Shown here: positions 8,015 to 17,068 of the stretch, piece by piece
How positions within the stretch are numbered: the stretch's first letter is position 1
How the letters are laid out: every line of letters begins with the position of its first letter
Source: Diadophis punctatus similis
Taxonomy: Eukaryota; Chordata; Lepidosauria; Squamata; Dipsadidae
Direction of reading: 5' to 3'
Length of the DNA: 64,000 bases
Assembly (NCBI GenBank): GCA_023053685.1
Contig: JALIGW010000061.1
Location: forward strand, 886,001 to 950,000
Program-made: the position numbers and the translations under genes
The notes under the pieces: generated by a model
The model's database searches: none
Told to the model about the DNA's origin: nothing
Seen by the model: the letters and a program-made list of their open reading frames with translations, nothing else

Positions 8015-9352
8015 TTAGTCAAAAGTAACCTCTGATTGTTGCGGAAATGTCTCACCCATTCTTAAGGAAGACAAAACAGGTGAAGGCAGTTGCATGCCTG
8101 GGGGAGGGTGAACTTCTGCCACTACATTCATGGTCTTTACTTCCTTGAAAGGTCTTTTTCCTTCCATTCTATCCCGCTGGACGGATTTCACAGCTTTAGG
8201 TCTTGTCTGAGCGTGCTTTTCCCGTTCTTCCAGATTGGACAGCCTTCCTGTTGAACTGCATGCTTCTGCTAGCGGAGATCTTAACAAGTCAAATTCAGTC
8301 AACTTCGACCTTTTCTTCTTTGGAGACAAGGAAACCAGTTCACTGATTATAACATCCTCGGGCTTATCAGTACTTGCCTTCGTAGATGGGATCTCCCTGG
8401 TCTGGTCTGCCTCCATAGTTTCTCCAGATTGTAAAGGAGAGACTCTGAAGGTAGTAGAGTGATTCCTGGATACCATTTTTGATGTTTGGATGAGTCCTTG
8501 TAAAAGCGGCTTAATAGGCCCACTCGAGAAGACTCTTGTAGGAATGACTTCAAATCTGAGCAGGGATCCTTTTCTTTTCATTACCGCATTCGGAATAGTA
8601 TTGCTGTCAAAATGCAGTATTAATCGAACACAATTGCTATGCTGAGGACGTTTTTTGTATCTGCGTAGATCTATTAATAAAGGATCAGATTTCAATAACT
8701 GTGCAATTGACAGAATTATCCTTTCCTTTGAAGTCCATTGTCCTCTGTTGCATGGGATTTTCCTTATCCTTAAAGCAATTTGTTGCTTTAACAACCTTCT
8801 CCCTTGATGATGAGGGTTGACATCGCTACTTGCAATGCTTTGTTGTTTGGATTGAGATCTAGAACCCTTCCTCTCTCTCCGCACATCAGGAAGATATACA
8901 GTCTCACTTTCCTTAGCTGCAGGGTGAGGGTTATTTAAAAATTGAAAAATCCTCTCAATGTCTCTTTTGATCGATGTCAGTAAGTCATATATTGAATCTA
9001 CTGTCTGCGCAGTTAACATGCTCTGAACACAGACCATCTCTTTGAGGTCTGAATATGTCGGAACTTCTCTTAAACAGCCAGAAGCAGGAGAGGGGGTAGA
9101 GCTCGACAAATCACCCATTCTAGCAGGCGAGTCCAAATCTAAAATCCGGGAAGAAGACTCCCTTTCTGTTTCTCCCTCTCCCAATGATACAGACGACGAG
9201 AACAAAGTTCGAAGTTCGAATTGGGGTTCTGAATTGCGCCTCTCCATAAAGTTGTCCAATTTAAGCTGTTTAAGAGGCTTAGAGCAATTACATTCTGTCA
9301 TAGATTTTGGGGAGAGAGAGCAAGACCTCTGCCTCTTACTTTTCCCCACCAT
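8015..9352 (-). CDS. LINE ORF1, N-terminal 445 codons (interrupted by the hAT)
   Basis: This is probably the RNA-binding/chaperone protein of the LINE, judged by position upstream of ORF2. The start ATG (9,352) gives MVGKSKRQRS, a basic N terminus. A Ser-rich region follows, then a helix-rich stretch (SIYDLLTSIKRDIERIFQFL, possible oligomerisation), a basic linker (RRERKGSRSQSK) and a central RLILHFDSN, LLRFEVIPTRVF region. I see no CCHC knuckle and no L1-type RRM signature, so the class of ORF1 is not recognised. The TAA at 8,017-8,015 belongs to the hAT TIR; the native end is at 5,555. Confidence 0.75.
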   Translation of the reverse strand: MVGKSKRQRSCSLSPKSMTECNCSKPLKQLKLDNFMERRNSEPQFELRTLFSSSVSLGEGETERESSSRILDLDSPARMGDLSSSTPSPASGCLREVPTYSDLKEMVCVQSMLTAQTVDSIYDLLTSIKRDIERIFQFLNNPHPAAKESETVYLPDVRRERKGSRSQSKQQSIASSDVNPHHQGRRLLKQQIALRIRKIPCNRGQWTSKERIILSIAQLLKSDPLLIDLRRYKKRPQHSNCVRLILHFDSNTIPNAVMKRKGSLLRFEVIPTRVFSSGPIKPLLQGLIQTSKMVSRNHSTTFRVSPLQSGETMEADQTREIPSTKASTDKPEDVIISELVSLSPKKKRSKLTEFDLLRSPLAEACSSTGRLSNLEEREKHAQTRPKAVKSVQRDRMEGKRPFKEVKTMNVVAEVHPPPGMQLPSPVLSSLRMGETFPQQSEVTFD

Positions 9353-9683
9353 TGTAGTAAATAATTAGTCCAATATCTCTCAGCGAAGTCAAATATCACT
9401 ACAATTTATCCTCCCTCGGCAATCGCAGCTAAAGTAGGCCTCAATGATGATCTCAGCCAAGGCACCATGGAAGTAAAAACCAATCTCCTTTCCAAACAAC
9501 GGTTTATCTTCTACTCCCACTCCTTTGCTATCTTCTGTTTTCAGATTTGTTTAATTTGTTTAAATTATTTCACTGGGGAAATATGTGGGAGAAAGAAACT
9601 AAAAAGCTGATAGAGTTTCATTAAAAGCAGGCCTACCGGGAGCGTCTGCCTCCTGCGACTTCCTCCTTCGACTCCCCGACCAA
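9353..9683 (-). promoter_or_regulatory. 5' UTR / internal promoter region of the complete LINE
   Basis: 331 bases between the right TSD and the ORF1 start. Full-length LINEs carry an internal promoter here, but I recognise no specific motif. It contains the complement of agccaaggcaccatggaagt and otherwise AT-rich sequence. Confidence 0.4.
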
Positions 9684-9929
9684 AACTCTAGTGAGTAAAA
9701 GATAAGCATGGAGTAATTGCCTGTTTGTTTTGGACATTGAACTCTGGCTAAAAGCTCACGAAGAGAATATTGAACTTTATTCATCAAGACTCTCTTTCTG
9801 TTTGTTCCTGGACTTTAAACCCTGACTTTTTACTAAGCATCTTTATTAGTAAAAACCCCTTTATTTCTTTAGCAAACAGTTGTGTGTGTGTCCTTTCTGG
9901 GGGTTCCTGTGCTGGGACACAACATTATC

Positions 9930-10070
9930 TTTCAATTCCATAGTAAGCCTGTCCATTTCAGCACAAGACAGTATTTTATGTAATATCTCTTCCTCTGAGG
10001 GGGTTTCTTTGTTCTTCCATTTTTGTGCAAAAGCCAATCTAGCAGCAGTCAAAATATGCAACATTAAGTA
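9930..10070 (-). pseudogene. L1 fragment, part 3 (ORF2 C-terminal region)
   Basis: Minus-strand codons read YLMLHILTAARLAFAQKWKN, ETPSEEEILHKILSCAEMD and RLTMELKD. The same block in other copies here reads ILHITTAARIIYAQIWK and CAELSRM. The frame joins rightward to 11,065 once the TA-flanked insert is removed, and leftward to 1,487 once the solo LTR is removed. Confidence 0.85.
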
Positions 10071-10194
10071 CCGTATTTTTCGGAGTATAAGAAGCACCTT
10101 TTTGCCCCCAAAAAGAGGGTGGAAATGTCGGTGCGTCTTATACACCGAATACAGCCATTTTTTGGCCTCCCGAAGCCTCGACCCGCATCCCATT

Positions 10195-10600
10195 TTTGCA
10201 AAAAATGGCCCATTTTTTGCAAAAACGGGGGTGTTTTTGCCTTCCCCCACCCCCTAGGAGCGCTCTGCAGGCTTCCCAAACCCTCTGCATGCCCTGTTTT
10301 TGCAAAAAAAATGAGCGAAAAATGGGCCGTTTTTTTGCAAAAATTGGGGGGGTTGCCTTCCCCCACCCCCTAGGAGTGCGCTGCAGGCTTCCCAAACCCT
10401 CTGCATGCCCTGTTTTTGCAAGAAAACAAGTGAAAAATGGGCCATTTTTTGCAAAGATGGGGGTGTTTTTGCCTTCCCCCACCCCCTAGGAGTGCTCTGC
10501 AGGCTTTCCAAACCCTCTGCATGCCCTGTTTTTGCAAAACAAATGAGCAAAAAACGGGCCATTTTTTGCAAAAACAAGAGTGTTTTTGCCTTCTAATTAC
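10195..10600. repeat. Tandem repeat, period about 116 bp, 3.5 units
   Basis: Each unit contains cttcccccaccccctagg, tctgcaggctt, cctctgcatgccctgttttt and gggccattttttgcaaa. The overlapping glycine/phenylalanine-rich frames on both strands are repeat artefacts. Confidence 0.9.
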
Positions 10601-10819
10601 CCCATCTAGCATGACTGGAGGAGGAATTCTGGGAGTTGAAGTCCACTAGTCTTAAAGCTGTCAAGTTTGAAGACCCCTGGGTTAGGGGTTAGGGGTGCAA
10701 GGGTCTTCAAACTTGGCAAGTTTAAGACTTGTGGACTTCAATTCCCATTCCTGAGCTATCATGACTGGAGGAGGAATTCTAGGAGTTGAAGTCCACAAGT
10801 CTTAAAGCTGTCAAGTTTG

Positions 10820-10926
10820 AAGTTTGTAAAAAGTGTACATGGTTGTAAAAAGTGTACATGATTGTAAAAAGTGTACATGGTTGTAAAAAGTATACATGGT
10901 TGTAAAAAGTATACATGGTTGTAAAA
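10820..10926. repeat. 19-bp tandem repeat (ttgtaaaaagtgtacatgg), about 5 units
   Basis: Five near-identical copies follow one another, with gtgtac changing to gtatac in the last two. The preceding 200 bases hold two inverted copies of a block with gggagttgaagtccac and cttaaagctgtcaagtttga, a common reptile repeat motif. Confidence 0.85.
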
Positions 10927-11064
10927 TTATTCTGCTACACTGGTATTTTATTAAATAATATATTACTACACCATTTGGTTCAGAATACTTTTTTCCTTGT
11001 TTTCCTCCTCTAAAATCTAGGTGCGTCTTATACTCCGGTGCGTCTTATACTCAGAAAAATACGA

Positions 11065-11724
11065 TATATTGTTCCCTTATCATATTTATATATAATTATA
11101 CCCAATAAGAAAAGTTTGGGTTTTAACTCTATCTTTAACATTAATATTTCTTCCAACCATTTTTTTTTATCGTATTCCAAAATTCATAGGCTTTCGGACA
11201 TTCCCACCACATGTGGTAGTAAGTCCCTGGTGTTATTTTGCATTTTCAACACATTGGTGAGAGATTTGGGCTCATTTTAGCTAACCTTATGGGTGGGAAA
11301 TGCCATCTGTAGAACATCTTATAAAGATTTTCCTTGTATGTAGTGGCTAGGGTGAGTTTTCTATTTCTTTCCCATAGTTCCTGCCAAACATGTAAACCAA
11401 TGCTGTAGCCAAAATTCCTACTCCACATTAGCATAGTTTCCTTGTTCTTCATACATCGCCTGTTCCAGAAGGTAGTGGTACATTTTTAAAAATAATTTTA
11501 TCTTCTGTTCCTAATAATATTTTATCTAATCCTGTCAACTCTGTTTTTATGCCCCAATCTTTTTTGTCTTTCCTATATCGTGATTGCAATTGAAGATATG
11601 CCCACCATTCCAGTTCTATACCTTCTTCCTGAAGATTTTTCCTTGACTTCAATTCTCCTCTTTTGTCTAGTATGTCTTTATATGTTATTACTTTTCCTAA
11701 TTGTATGAACTTTGGATGTATGTA
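11065..11724 (-). pseudogene. L1 fragment, part 2 (ORF2 C-terminal third)
   Basis: Minus-strand codons run from IHPKFIQLGKVITYKDIL and EEGIELEWWAYLQLQSRY, via NFGYSIGLHVWQELWERNRK and YKMFYRWHFPPIRLAKMSP, to the YYHMWWECPKAYEFW block. Each matches the L1 at 45,772-46,765 (KYKELINEQG; GGINLDWWTYTQ; MFYRWHLPPTRIAK). There are small frameshifts near 11,450. The upstream codons lie at 31,561-32,336. Confidence 0.85.
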
Positions 11725-11845
11725 CCGTGTTTCCCCGAAAATAAGACAGGGGCTTATATTTTTTACCCCCAAAAAATGCCCCTGGCCTTATTTTCGGGGA
11801 GTGGCTTATTATTTTTGGGGTGCAGGCAGGGTGGGGCACGAGACG

Positions 11846-11961
11846 CACCACTTACTGGAGTTTGGCAGCTCCGTGGTCTCTCGGCTAGTCTGTTTAGGGA
11901 AAAAACCTTGCAAACAGACAAGCCGAGAGACCACGGAGCTGCAAAACTCCAGTAAGTGGTG
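11846..11961. repeat. Palindrome P1 (arms about 50 bp)
   Basis: caccacttactggagttt through ctagtctgttt is mirrored by aaacagacaag through actccagtaagtggtg around a 15-base loop. Confidence 0.9.
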
Positions 11962-12000
11962 TATCTCTCTTGGCAGGGCGGGCGTGGCAAGGCGGGGCGC

Positions 12001-12200
12001 GCGTCCTACCAGACACTTGTCCCGGTACCTCGGTCGCGTTCCTACGGTGTTCTCTCCAGGGCAGCCCGTTCTAAAAGAGAACGTGTTGCGAGTTCGAGAC
12101 GTTTGAACTCGCGAGACATTCTCTTTTAGAACGGGCTGCCGTGGAGAGAACACCATTAAGAATGCGACCGAGGTACCGGGACAAGTCCCAGGTAGGACGC
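12001..12200. repeat. Palindrome P2 (arms about 95 bp)
   Basis: The arms carry cttgtcccggtacctcggt, gtgttctctcc and cagcccgttctaaaagagaa, with their complements in reverse order. The centre is near 12,097. Confidence 0.9.
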
Positions 12201-12247
12201 ACGTCTTGTGCTGGGGCCTGGCAGGGCGGGCTGGGCGGGGTGGGGTG

Positions 12248-12410
12248 CGCGTCCTACCTGGGACTTGTCCCGGTACCTCGGTCCCGTTCCTATGGTGTTC
12301 TCTCCAGGGCAGCCCGTTCTAAAAGAGAACGTCGCACGAGTTCGAGAAGTTTGAACTCGCGAGACGTTCTCTTTTAGAACGGGCTGCCGTGGAGAGAACA
12401 CCATTAAGAA
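12248..12410. repeat. Palindrome P3, left part (completed at 13,288-13,328)
   Basis: Near-identical to P2, so P2 and P3 are also a direct tandem duplication with a period of about 245 bp. The last 40 bases of its right arm were displaced by the CR1 insertion and lie at 13,288-13,328. Confidence 0.85.
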
Positions 12411-12438
12411 CATTGAACATTGGGCGCTATCAAACAAA

Positions 12439-13137
12439 ATGAAATTCAATGGTGATAAAAGTAAGGTTCTACATTTAGGCAAGAAAAACAAAATGCACAG
12501 GTACAGTATATGTGGTACCTTGCTCAACAGTACTAACTGTGAGAGGGATCTTGGAGTCCTAGTGGACAACCATTTAAATATGAGCCAGCAGTGTGCAGCA
12601 GCTGCCAAAAAAGCCAACACAGTTCTAGGCTGCATTAACAGAGGGATAGAATCAAGATCACGCGAAGTGTTAATACCACTTTATAATGCCTTGGTAAGGC
12701 CACACTTGGAATACTGCATACAGTTTTGGTCGCCACGATGTAAAAAGGATGTTGAGACTCTAGAAAGAGTGCAGAGAAGAGCAACAAAAATGATTAGGGG
12801 ACTGGAGGCTAAAACATATGAAGAATGGTTGCAGGAACTGGGTATGTCTAGTTTAATGAAAAGAAGGACCAGGGGTGACATGATAGCAGTGTTCCAATAT
12901 CTCAGGGGTCGCCACAAAGAAGAGGGAGTCAAACTTTTCTCCAAGGCACCCGGGGGTAGAACAAGAAGCAATGGGTGGAAACTAATCAAGGAGAGAAGCA
13001 ACTTAGAACTAAGGAGAAATTTCCTGACAGTTAGAACAATTAATCAGTGGAACAGCTTACCTCCAGAAGTTGTGAATGCTCCAACACTAGACATTTTTAA
13101 GAAGATGTTGGATAACCATCTGTCTGAAGTAGTGTAG
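12439..13137 (+). pseudogene. CR1 ORF2 C-terminal region
   Basis: About 230 codons downstream of the RT active site: LHLGKKNKMHRYSICGTLLN, NCERDLGVLVDNHLNMSQQC, RPHLEYCIQFWSPRCKKDVE, RVQRRATKMIRGLE and NSLPPEVVNAP, ending LSEVV. These are the CR1 thumb and C-terminal domain. The YADD/FADD site is missing because of 5' truncation, so the fragment cannot act. Confidence 0.9.
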
Positions 13138-13194
13138 GGTTTCCTGCGTAAGCAGGGGGTTGGACTAGAAGACCTCCAAGGTCCCTTCCAACTC

Positions 13195-13279
<85 letters not shown>
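13195..13279. repeat. (TTG)n(TTA)n tail of CR1
   Basis: Pure TTG followed by pure TTA trinucleotides at the CR1 3' end; poly-leucine and poly-asparagine frames over it are artefacts. Confidence 0.95.
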
Positions 13280-13284
<5 letters not shown>

Positions 13285-13320
13285 GAACGCGACCGAGGTA
13301 CCAGGACAAGTCTCAGGTAG

Positions 13321-13583
13321 GATGCGCGTCTCATGCTGGGGCTTGGCAGGGAGGGCGGGGCGCGCGTCCTCCTCCCCGCCGCTTCTGGATTTGGAAGCCG
13401 AAGAGCTGAAGTTTGGGGGAAAGAAAAAGACTTCTGCTTTCCTTCCGTGCAATCAAAAGCAGAAGCAACAGAAGTCTTTCTTTCCCCCAAACTTCGGCTC
13501 TTCGGCTTCCAAATCCAGAAGTGGCGGGGAGGAGGACGCGCACCCTGCCCACCCTGCCAAGCCCCAGCGTGAGACGCGCGTCC
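13321..13583. repeat. Palindrome P4 (arms about 120 bp)
   Basis: Arms include gatgcgcgtctcatgctggg, cttctggatttggaagccga and gtttgggggaaag, mirrored to 13,583, with a short loop near 13,450. Confidence 0.88.
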
Positions 13584-13670
13584 TAGATGCTCGTCCAGAG
13601 CGGCTGCTTTCCAGGCTGGATTTGGAAGCCGAAGAGCCGAAGTTACAGGAGACTGGCTCGCCTGCTCTGG

Positions 13671-13890
13671 GTTCATCGCAGGCAGAATTCAAAATGCTGC
13701 CGAAGGAGTTTGGGGGTTTTGGGCAGGGGATGGGGTGGGGCGGGACGTGACGCGGCACGAGTGAGGAAGGCGGCGGCAACTTCCTTGTCGCCGCCGCCTT
13801 CCTCACTCGTGCCCCGCCCCATCCCCCGCCCGAAATCCCCAAACTCCTTCGGCAGCGTTTTGAAGGGATGTGTTTTGCCTGCGATGAAGG
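13671..13890. repeat. Palindrome P5 (arms about 105 bp)
   Basis: Arms include tgctgccgaaggagtttggg, gatggggtggggcggg and gcacgagtgaggaaggcggc; the loop near 13,772 is only a few bases long. Such a short loop makes an extremely stable stem. Confidence 0.88.
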
Positions 13891-13913
13891 GACCAATGTT
13901 TGCCTCCTATTCT

Positions 13914-14061
13914 TCGCAGGCAGAAGCATGTTTTAAAATGCTGCCGAAGGCAACCCATAGCAGGCGAGCCAGTCCAGCAAGTGAGGGAGGCAGCGGCAAG
14001 AGGCGGAGCCGAAATGGACGGCGACAAGGAAGTTTGCTTCTCAAGCCCTGCGCTCATCTGG
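13914..14061. repeat. Palindrome P6, left arm (partner at 31,165-31,312)
   Basis: The arm includes ggcagaagcatgttttaaaa, gctgccgaaggca and caagtgagggaggcagcgg; the partner 17 kb away carries their complements. Copia 1 occupies the former loop. Confidence 0.85.
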
Positions 14062-14069
14062 CCTCTGCC

Positions 14070-14432
14070 TGTTGAAACGTAAAAAAGTTCCGCAGCCCCC
14101 CTTTCTGGAGAGGCTGTAAATTAGAGGTAAATGAACCGTGTATTCTCATGGCTGCTAACTCTTAAAAAAATAATCCCGAGGTATAAATGCTAATAAACAT
14201 TTTTATTATAAAAGTACAAAAGATATTGATTACATCTTACCGGACAGAAAAATATGTCAGCCGGACAAAGGAAAGAAAGTAAGAGAACAATGGAATACTA
14301 ATGATATGCGCAGTAGCTCATACATCACAAGGTAGTAAATCACAAGACACTTTGAGATAAGAAGTCTCTGACTACCGTAGTATTCAGAGTCGATGCTCAG
14401 CTCAGCTGGCAAACACAAATAATGTAGTGACA
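14070..14432 (-). repeat. Copia 1 3' LTR
   Basis: Starts TGTTGAAACG and ends GTAGTGACA on the plus strand. The purine-rich tract on the minus strand next to it (AAGAAGGGG, 14,434-14,444) is the likely plus-strand primer. Confidence 0.9.
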
Positions 14433-14549
14433 AACCCCTTCTTCGTCAGTTGAGCGGACATTAGGTAATCAATGAAGGCACATCATCTCACACAAATACT
14501 CGTGCTGAGCTGCTGGAAGCGGTTTGTTGAGCATATCAGCAATCTGGTC

Positions 14550-15425
14550 TCATGTAGGCACATACTGTAATTTTACAAAACCTCGTTTCACTAATTGTTT
14601 AATATTCTTATAACGAATGTCAATGTGTCTGGACCTGGAACCTGTGAAATGCGATTCAGAAATATAAACCACCGATTCGTTGTCTTCCATCACTGTGATT
14701 GGTCGGATCGGGTGTGTCCAGATATCTGTGACTAAATCATCAAACCAAGTTAGAGAATTACATGCATCAGAAACACAAGCATATTCAGCTTCAGTAGATG
14801 AACAAGAAACAAAATTCTGTTTACGCACTTGCCAGTAAACAGGACATCCATTTAAGAACATCATATAACCTGAAGTACTTTTACGTGATTTCTTATCACT
14901 TGCCCAATCAGAATCAGCATAATAACATAATTCTACATGATTAGTATGTGTTGGTTCTAACAATAACTTCATATGTTTAGTGTGTTTTAGATATTTCAAT
15001 AATTTCTTAACACATGTCCAATGAAACTGTTTTGCCTTACCTACATGTCGTGACAAGATTAACAGTAAGTGCAATGTCGGGTCTGGTCCAACTACTAATA
15101 TATAACAGTGACCCAATAACTGAACGATAAAGTGTCTGATCCTCGAATTCAGGACCGGATTCATGTGTCAAGTTGTGAAAATCTGTTTGCATAGGTATGC
15201 GTCCTGTGTTAGCATCTTTCATGTTGCAATGATGCAAAAGTTGTTCAATTTTATCCTCTTGTGAAAGACTGAACCCCTTCTGTGTTTTTGCAATCTGAAC
15301 ACCTAAATACGTGTTAATGTGACCTAAAGATTTCAGTGTAAAATACCTCTGTAAGCCTTTAGTAAACCTCTCACTCTTTTGCTTATTTGGACCAATATAA
15401 ACAATATCATCAACATAAACAAGAA
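14550..15425 (-). pseudogene. Copia 1 RNase H and RT C terminus
   Basis: RNase H motifs: YADSDWASDKKSRKSTSGYM, FLNGCPVYWQVRKQ, SCSSTEAEYACVSDA, MEDNESVVYISESHFTGSRS and RHIDIRYKNIKQLV. Upstream, in other frames, come the RT site YVDDIVYIGPN (about 15,380-15,410) and YLGVQIAKTQKGFSLSQE. Frameshifts near 15,060 and 15,430 separate three pieces. A stop within the tail (about 14,550) also removes the last residues. Confidence 0.9.
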
Positions 15426-16634
15426 TTATCTCTCATGTGTCATCAGATCTTTTTGTAAACACTCATTCATCAGTGTCAGATTAATAAAGCCCATTGAATT
15501 TAGTTTGTCAGTAAGACATAAATACCACATTAAACCAGACTGTTTCAGACCATAAAGACTTTTGTGCAGAAACCAGGTATCCCCTTCTTGCTGTTGAAAT
15601 CCTGGAGGACCTTTAACGTAGATCTCCTCATCCAGGTCAGCATTTAGATAAGTCGTGTCAACATCGAACTGGAAAGCTTCTAAACCAAGAATAGTAGCAG
15701 TAGCTAAAGCAATTTTTACGCTTTCAGTCCTTACTGTGGGTGAGTAAGTATTTGTGTAGTCCTCAGGATATCTTTGAGCGAAACCCTGAGCTACAAGTCT
15801 GGCTTTGTACAATGACTCACCATTCAGCTTCTTTTTGATTCTGTAGACCCATCGAGTGCCGATGACTTTTTTGTTTGCTGGAGGTTTTGCAGGCGTAAAC
15901 ACCTTAAGTTTATTTAGACTGTCCATTTCAGCCTGCATTGCATCATACCACTTCTCCTGCTCTGAATCATGAAGATGTTTGATTTGTGTGAATGTATCAG
16001 GAGGAAGTGTAACATTACAAATCAAAGGCAAGGGTGCTTTTGTTAGTTGCCACGAATACCTCTGTGGAGGAATCCCTTTTGTGGCCCTCTTGGAACGCCT
16101 CGGAACAGTTGTCCAATCGTCTTCTGTGTCGTCCTCGTCGTCATCCTCGTCGCTAGCATCAGCATCCGCGGATTGCGAAGACTGAACATCAGGTTGGGAA
16201 GAACTAGTGGATGGAACATCTGCCTGTGAATCTCGGTCATCAGGCTGCGCGGCATCAGCAGCAGCATCTCTAGGAAAATAAACTCCAGGATCATTGGAAT
16301 GAATCCTGGACCAGTCAGCATCTTCTTCAAAATTGGCAGATTGAGAAATCACTATTACATGATTAGAGTCAATGAATTTGCTCCATTTTGAATTGTCATC
16401 AATACCCATAAATCTCAGCCTCTTTGCTACTGGACCTGCTTTTCTTCTTTGAGCTAAGGGAATGTTCACCATAGCGTATGAACCAAAAATATGGAGATTC
16501 TTGAGGTCTGGTTTGTGACCATACAACATGAAGAAAGGAGTCTGATTTATTACACTACTCCATGTGCGGTTGACAATGTAATTTGCATACTTAATAGCTT
16601 CACCCCAGTATGGATTACTAAGGTTGGCGTCTTC
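15426..16634 (-). pseudogene. Copia 1 integrase C terminus and RT N-terminal half
   Basis: Codons include WGEAIKYANYIVN and MLYGHKPDLKNLHIFGSYAM (integrase C-terminal part), an acidic linker (DASDEDDDEDDTEDDW), then RT: MDSLNKLKVFTPAKPPANKK, VIGTRWVYRIKKKLNGE, YKARLVAQGFAQRYPEDYTN, FQFDVDTTYLNADLDEEIYV and LYGLKQSGLMWY. A frameshift near 15,430 precedes the YVDD codons. The integrase is cut at 16,635 by copia 2. Confidence 0.9.
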
Positions 16635-16639
16635 TAGGA

Positions 16640-16974
16640 TGTCACGATGTGAATATTGCCAGTTGTGCAGATCTACTTTTTCTTGTATTTATGGTCATGC
16701 AGACATGTGATATATTTTACTACGCATGCGTGCATTCCAGGAGTTTTTGTTAACTCCCATTCCTTCTTTCTCTTTCTCCATTTTCTGCTGAAGGCAGACG
16801 TGATTTTCATTAGCCGATAAGATGTAGCTTATTAAGGATCTATTTTATTACTTTTGTACTGAAATAAATATTTTGTTAATTAGATTTGAATCTCGGTTTT
16901 ATTTTCTAATGAGAATGACTTCAAAAGAAGCAAGATCCACAGATCGCCTCTACGGGGGAATGCCCCCCCTAACA
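16640..16974 (+). repeat. Copia 2 5' LTR
   Basis: TGTCACGATG to CCCTAACA. It contains the paired-purine-free AT-rich stretch with aataaa near 16,862, a possible polyadenylation signal. Confidence 0.92.
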
Positions 16975-16990
16975 TGGTATCAGAGATGGC
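16975..16990 (+). other. Copia 2 primer binding site
   Basis: tggtatcagagatggc lies directly after the LTR, the classic Ty1/copia site related to the 3' end of initiator tRNA-Met, with two differences from the perfect sites of copia 1 and 3. Confidence 0.8.
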
Positions 16991-17068
16991 TGTAAAATTT
17001 ATAGCTTTCTTTGAAGGTCTTCTTGCGTTTTAGGACAGTTAGCTAATTAGAGTGATTTATAACTAGCC

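Larger units (their letters stand above)
5635..8017. mobile_element. hAT DNA transposon (2.4 kb) with palindrome, microsatellite and transposase remnant
   Basis: Terminal inverted repeats are TAAGGTGACCAGAC at the left and the complement of TAAGGTGACCAGAT at the right, with a perfect 8-bp TSD. The left end has repeated GTCCC/GGGAC motifs (5,648-5,725) like transposase-binding subterminal repeats. Inside are a GC-rich palindrome (5,722-6,205), a (GAATA)n array (about 6,690-7,395) with a Snake1-like LINE tail, and the C-terminal dimerisation segment of a hAT transposase (7,452-7,799). It interrupts ORF1 of the LINE; the first codon of its right TIR (TAA) ends the truncated ORF1 frame. Most of the transposase is missing, so it is non-autonomous. 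Confidence 0.85.
1952..9683 (-). mobile_element. Complete two-ORF LINE (APE-type), 5.3 kb without its hAT insert
   Basis: The element is bounded by a 14-bp TSD. It contains a 5' UTR (9,353-9,683), ORF1 (9,352 to 5,555, split by a hAT) and ORF2 (to 2,129), then a 3' UTR of about 180 bases that ends without poly(A) (ctattcaataaatgtactg, then taac). ORF1 and ORF2 share a frame and are separated by a single TGA. It is 5'-complete and its ORFs have no internal stops, so it was an active copy. ORF2 has an N-terminal endonuclease, an RT with YADD and a C-terminal Cys/His motif but no RNase H. The clade is uncertain; Vingi/Ingi-like or another APE clade is possible. Confidence 0.85.
1488..9924 (+). 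mobile_element. Solo LTR (about 700 bp) split by a LINE
   Basis: The element starts TGTTGTGG, ends CACAACA, and is flanked by a perfect 5-bp duplication ttatc (1,483-1,487 and 9,925-9,929). Without the LINE (1,952-9,683) and one copy of its duplication it is about 690 bp. There is no internal retroviral DNA, so it is a solo LTR left by LTR-LTR recombination. A second copy lies inverted at 26,258-27,842. A 5-bp TSD fits a Gypsy-type or retroviral integrase. It is inserted in the L1 ORF2 fragment. Confidence 0.85.
10071..11064. mobile_element. TIR element (CCGTATTTTTCGG family) with tandem-repeat interior
   Basis: The left end is CCGTATTTTTCGGAGTATAA and the right end its complement with two mismatches, flanked by TA (10,069-10,070 and 11,065-11,066). 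The L1 frame is restored across it (GTIY then LMLHIL), which proves the boundaries. A TA duplication suggests the Tc1/mariner superfamily. It has no transposase. A second member lies at 44,541-45,301 with the same ends but an unrelated interior. Confidence 0.8.
12411..13279 (+). mobile_element. 5'-truncated CR1 LINE inserted in palindrome P3
   Basis: The copy starts inside ORF2 (ALSNKMKFNGDKSKV), runs to the stop at 13,137 and ends with the 3' UTR (gggttggactagaagacctc) and a (TTG)n(TTA)n tail. The 8-bp sequence attaagaa flanks both ends (12,403-12,410; 13,280-13,287), and the palindrome arm continues on the far side. The DNA is close to the longer CR1 at 32,720-42,959. Confidence 0.9.

Noticed and set aside
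10680..10700. Interstitial telomere repeat (gttaggggttagggg)
   Set aside because: Only two imperfect units, within a repeat-rich TIR element.
11663..14082. Many 80-160-codon frames on both strands
   Set aside because: Mirror-image products of palindromes P1 to P6.
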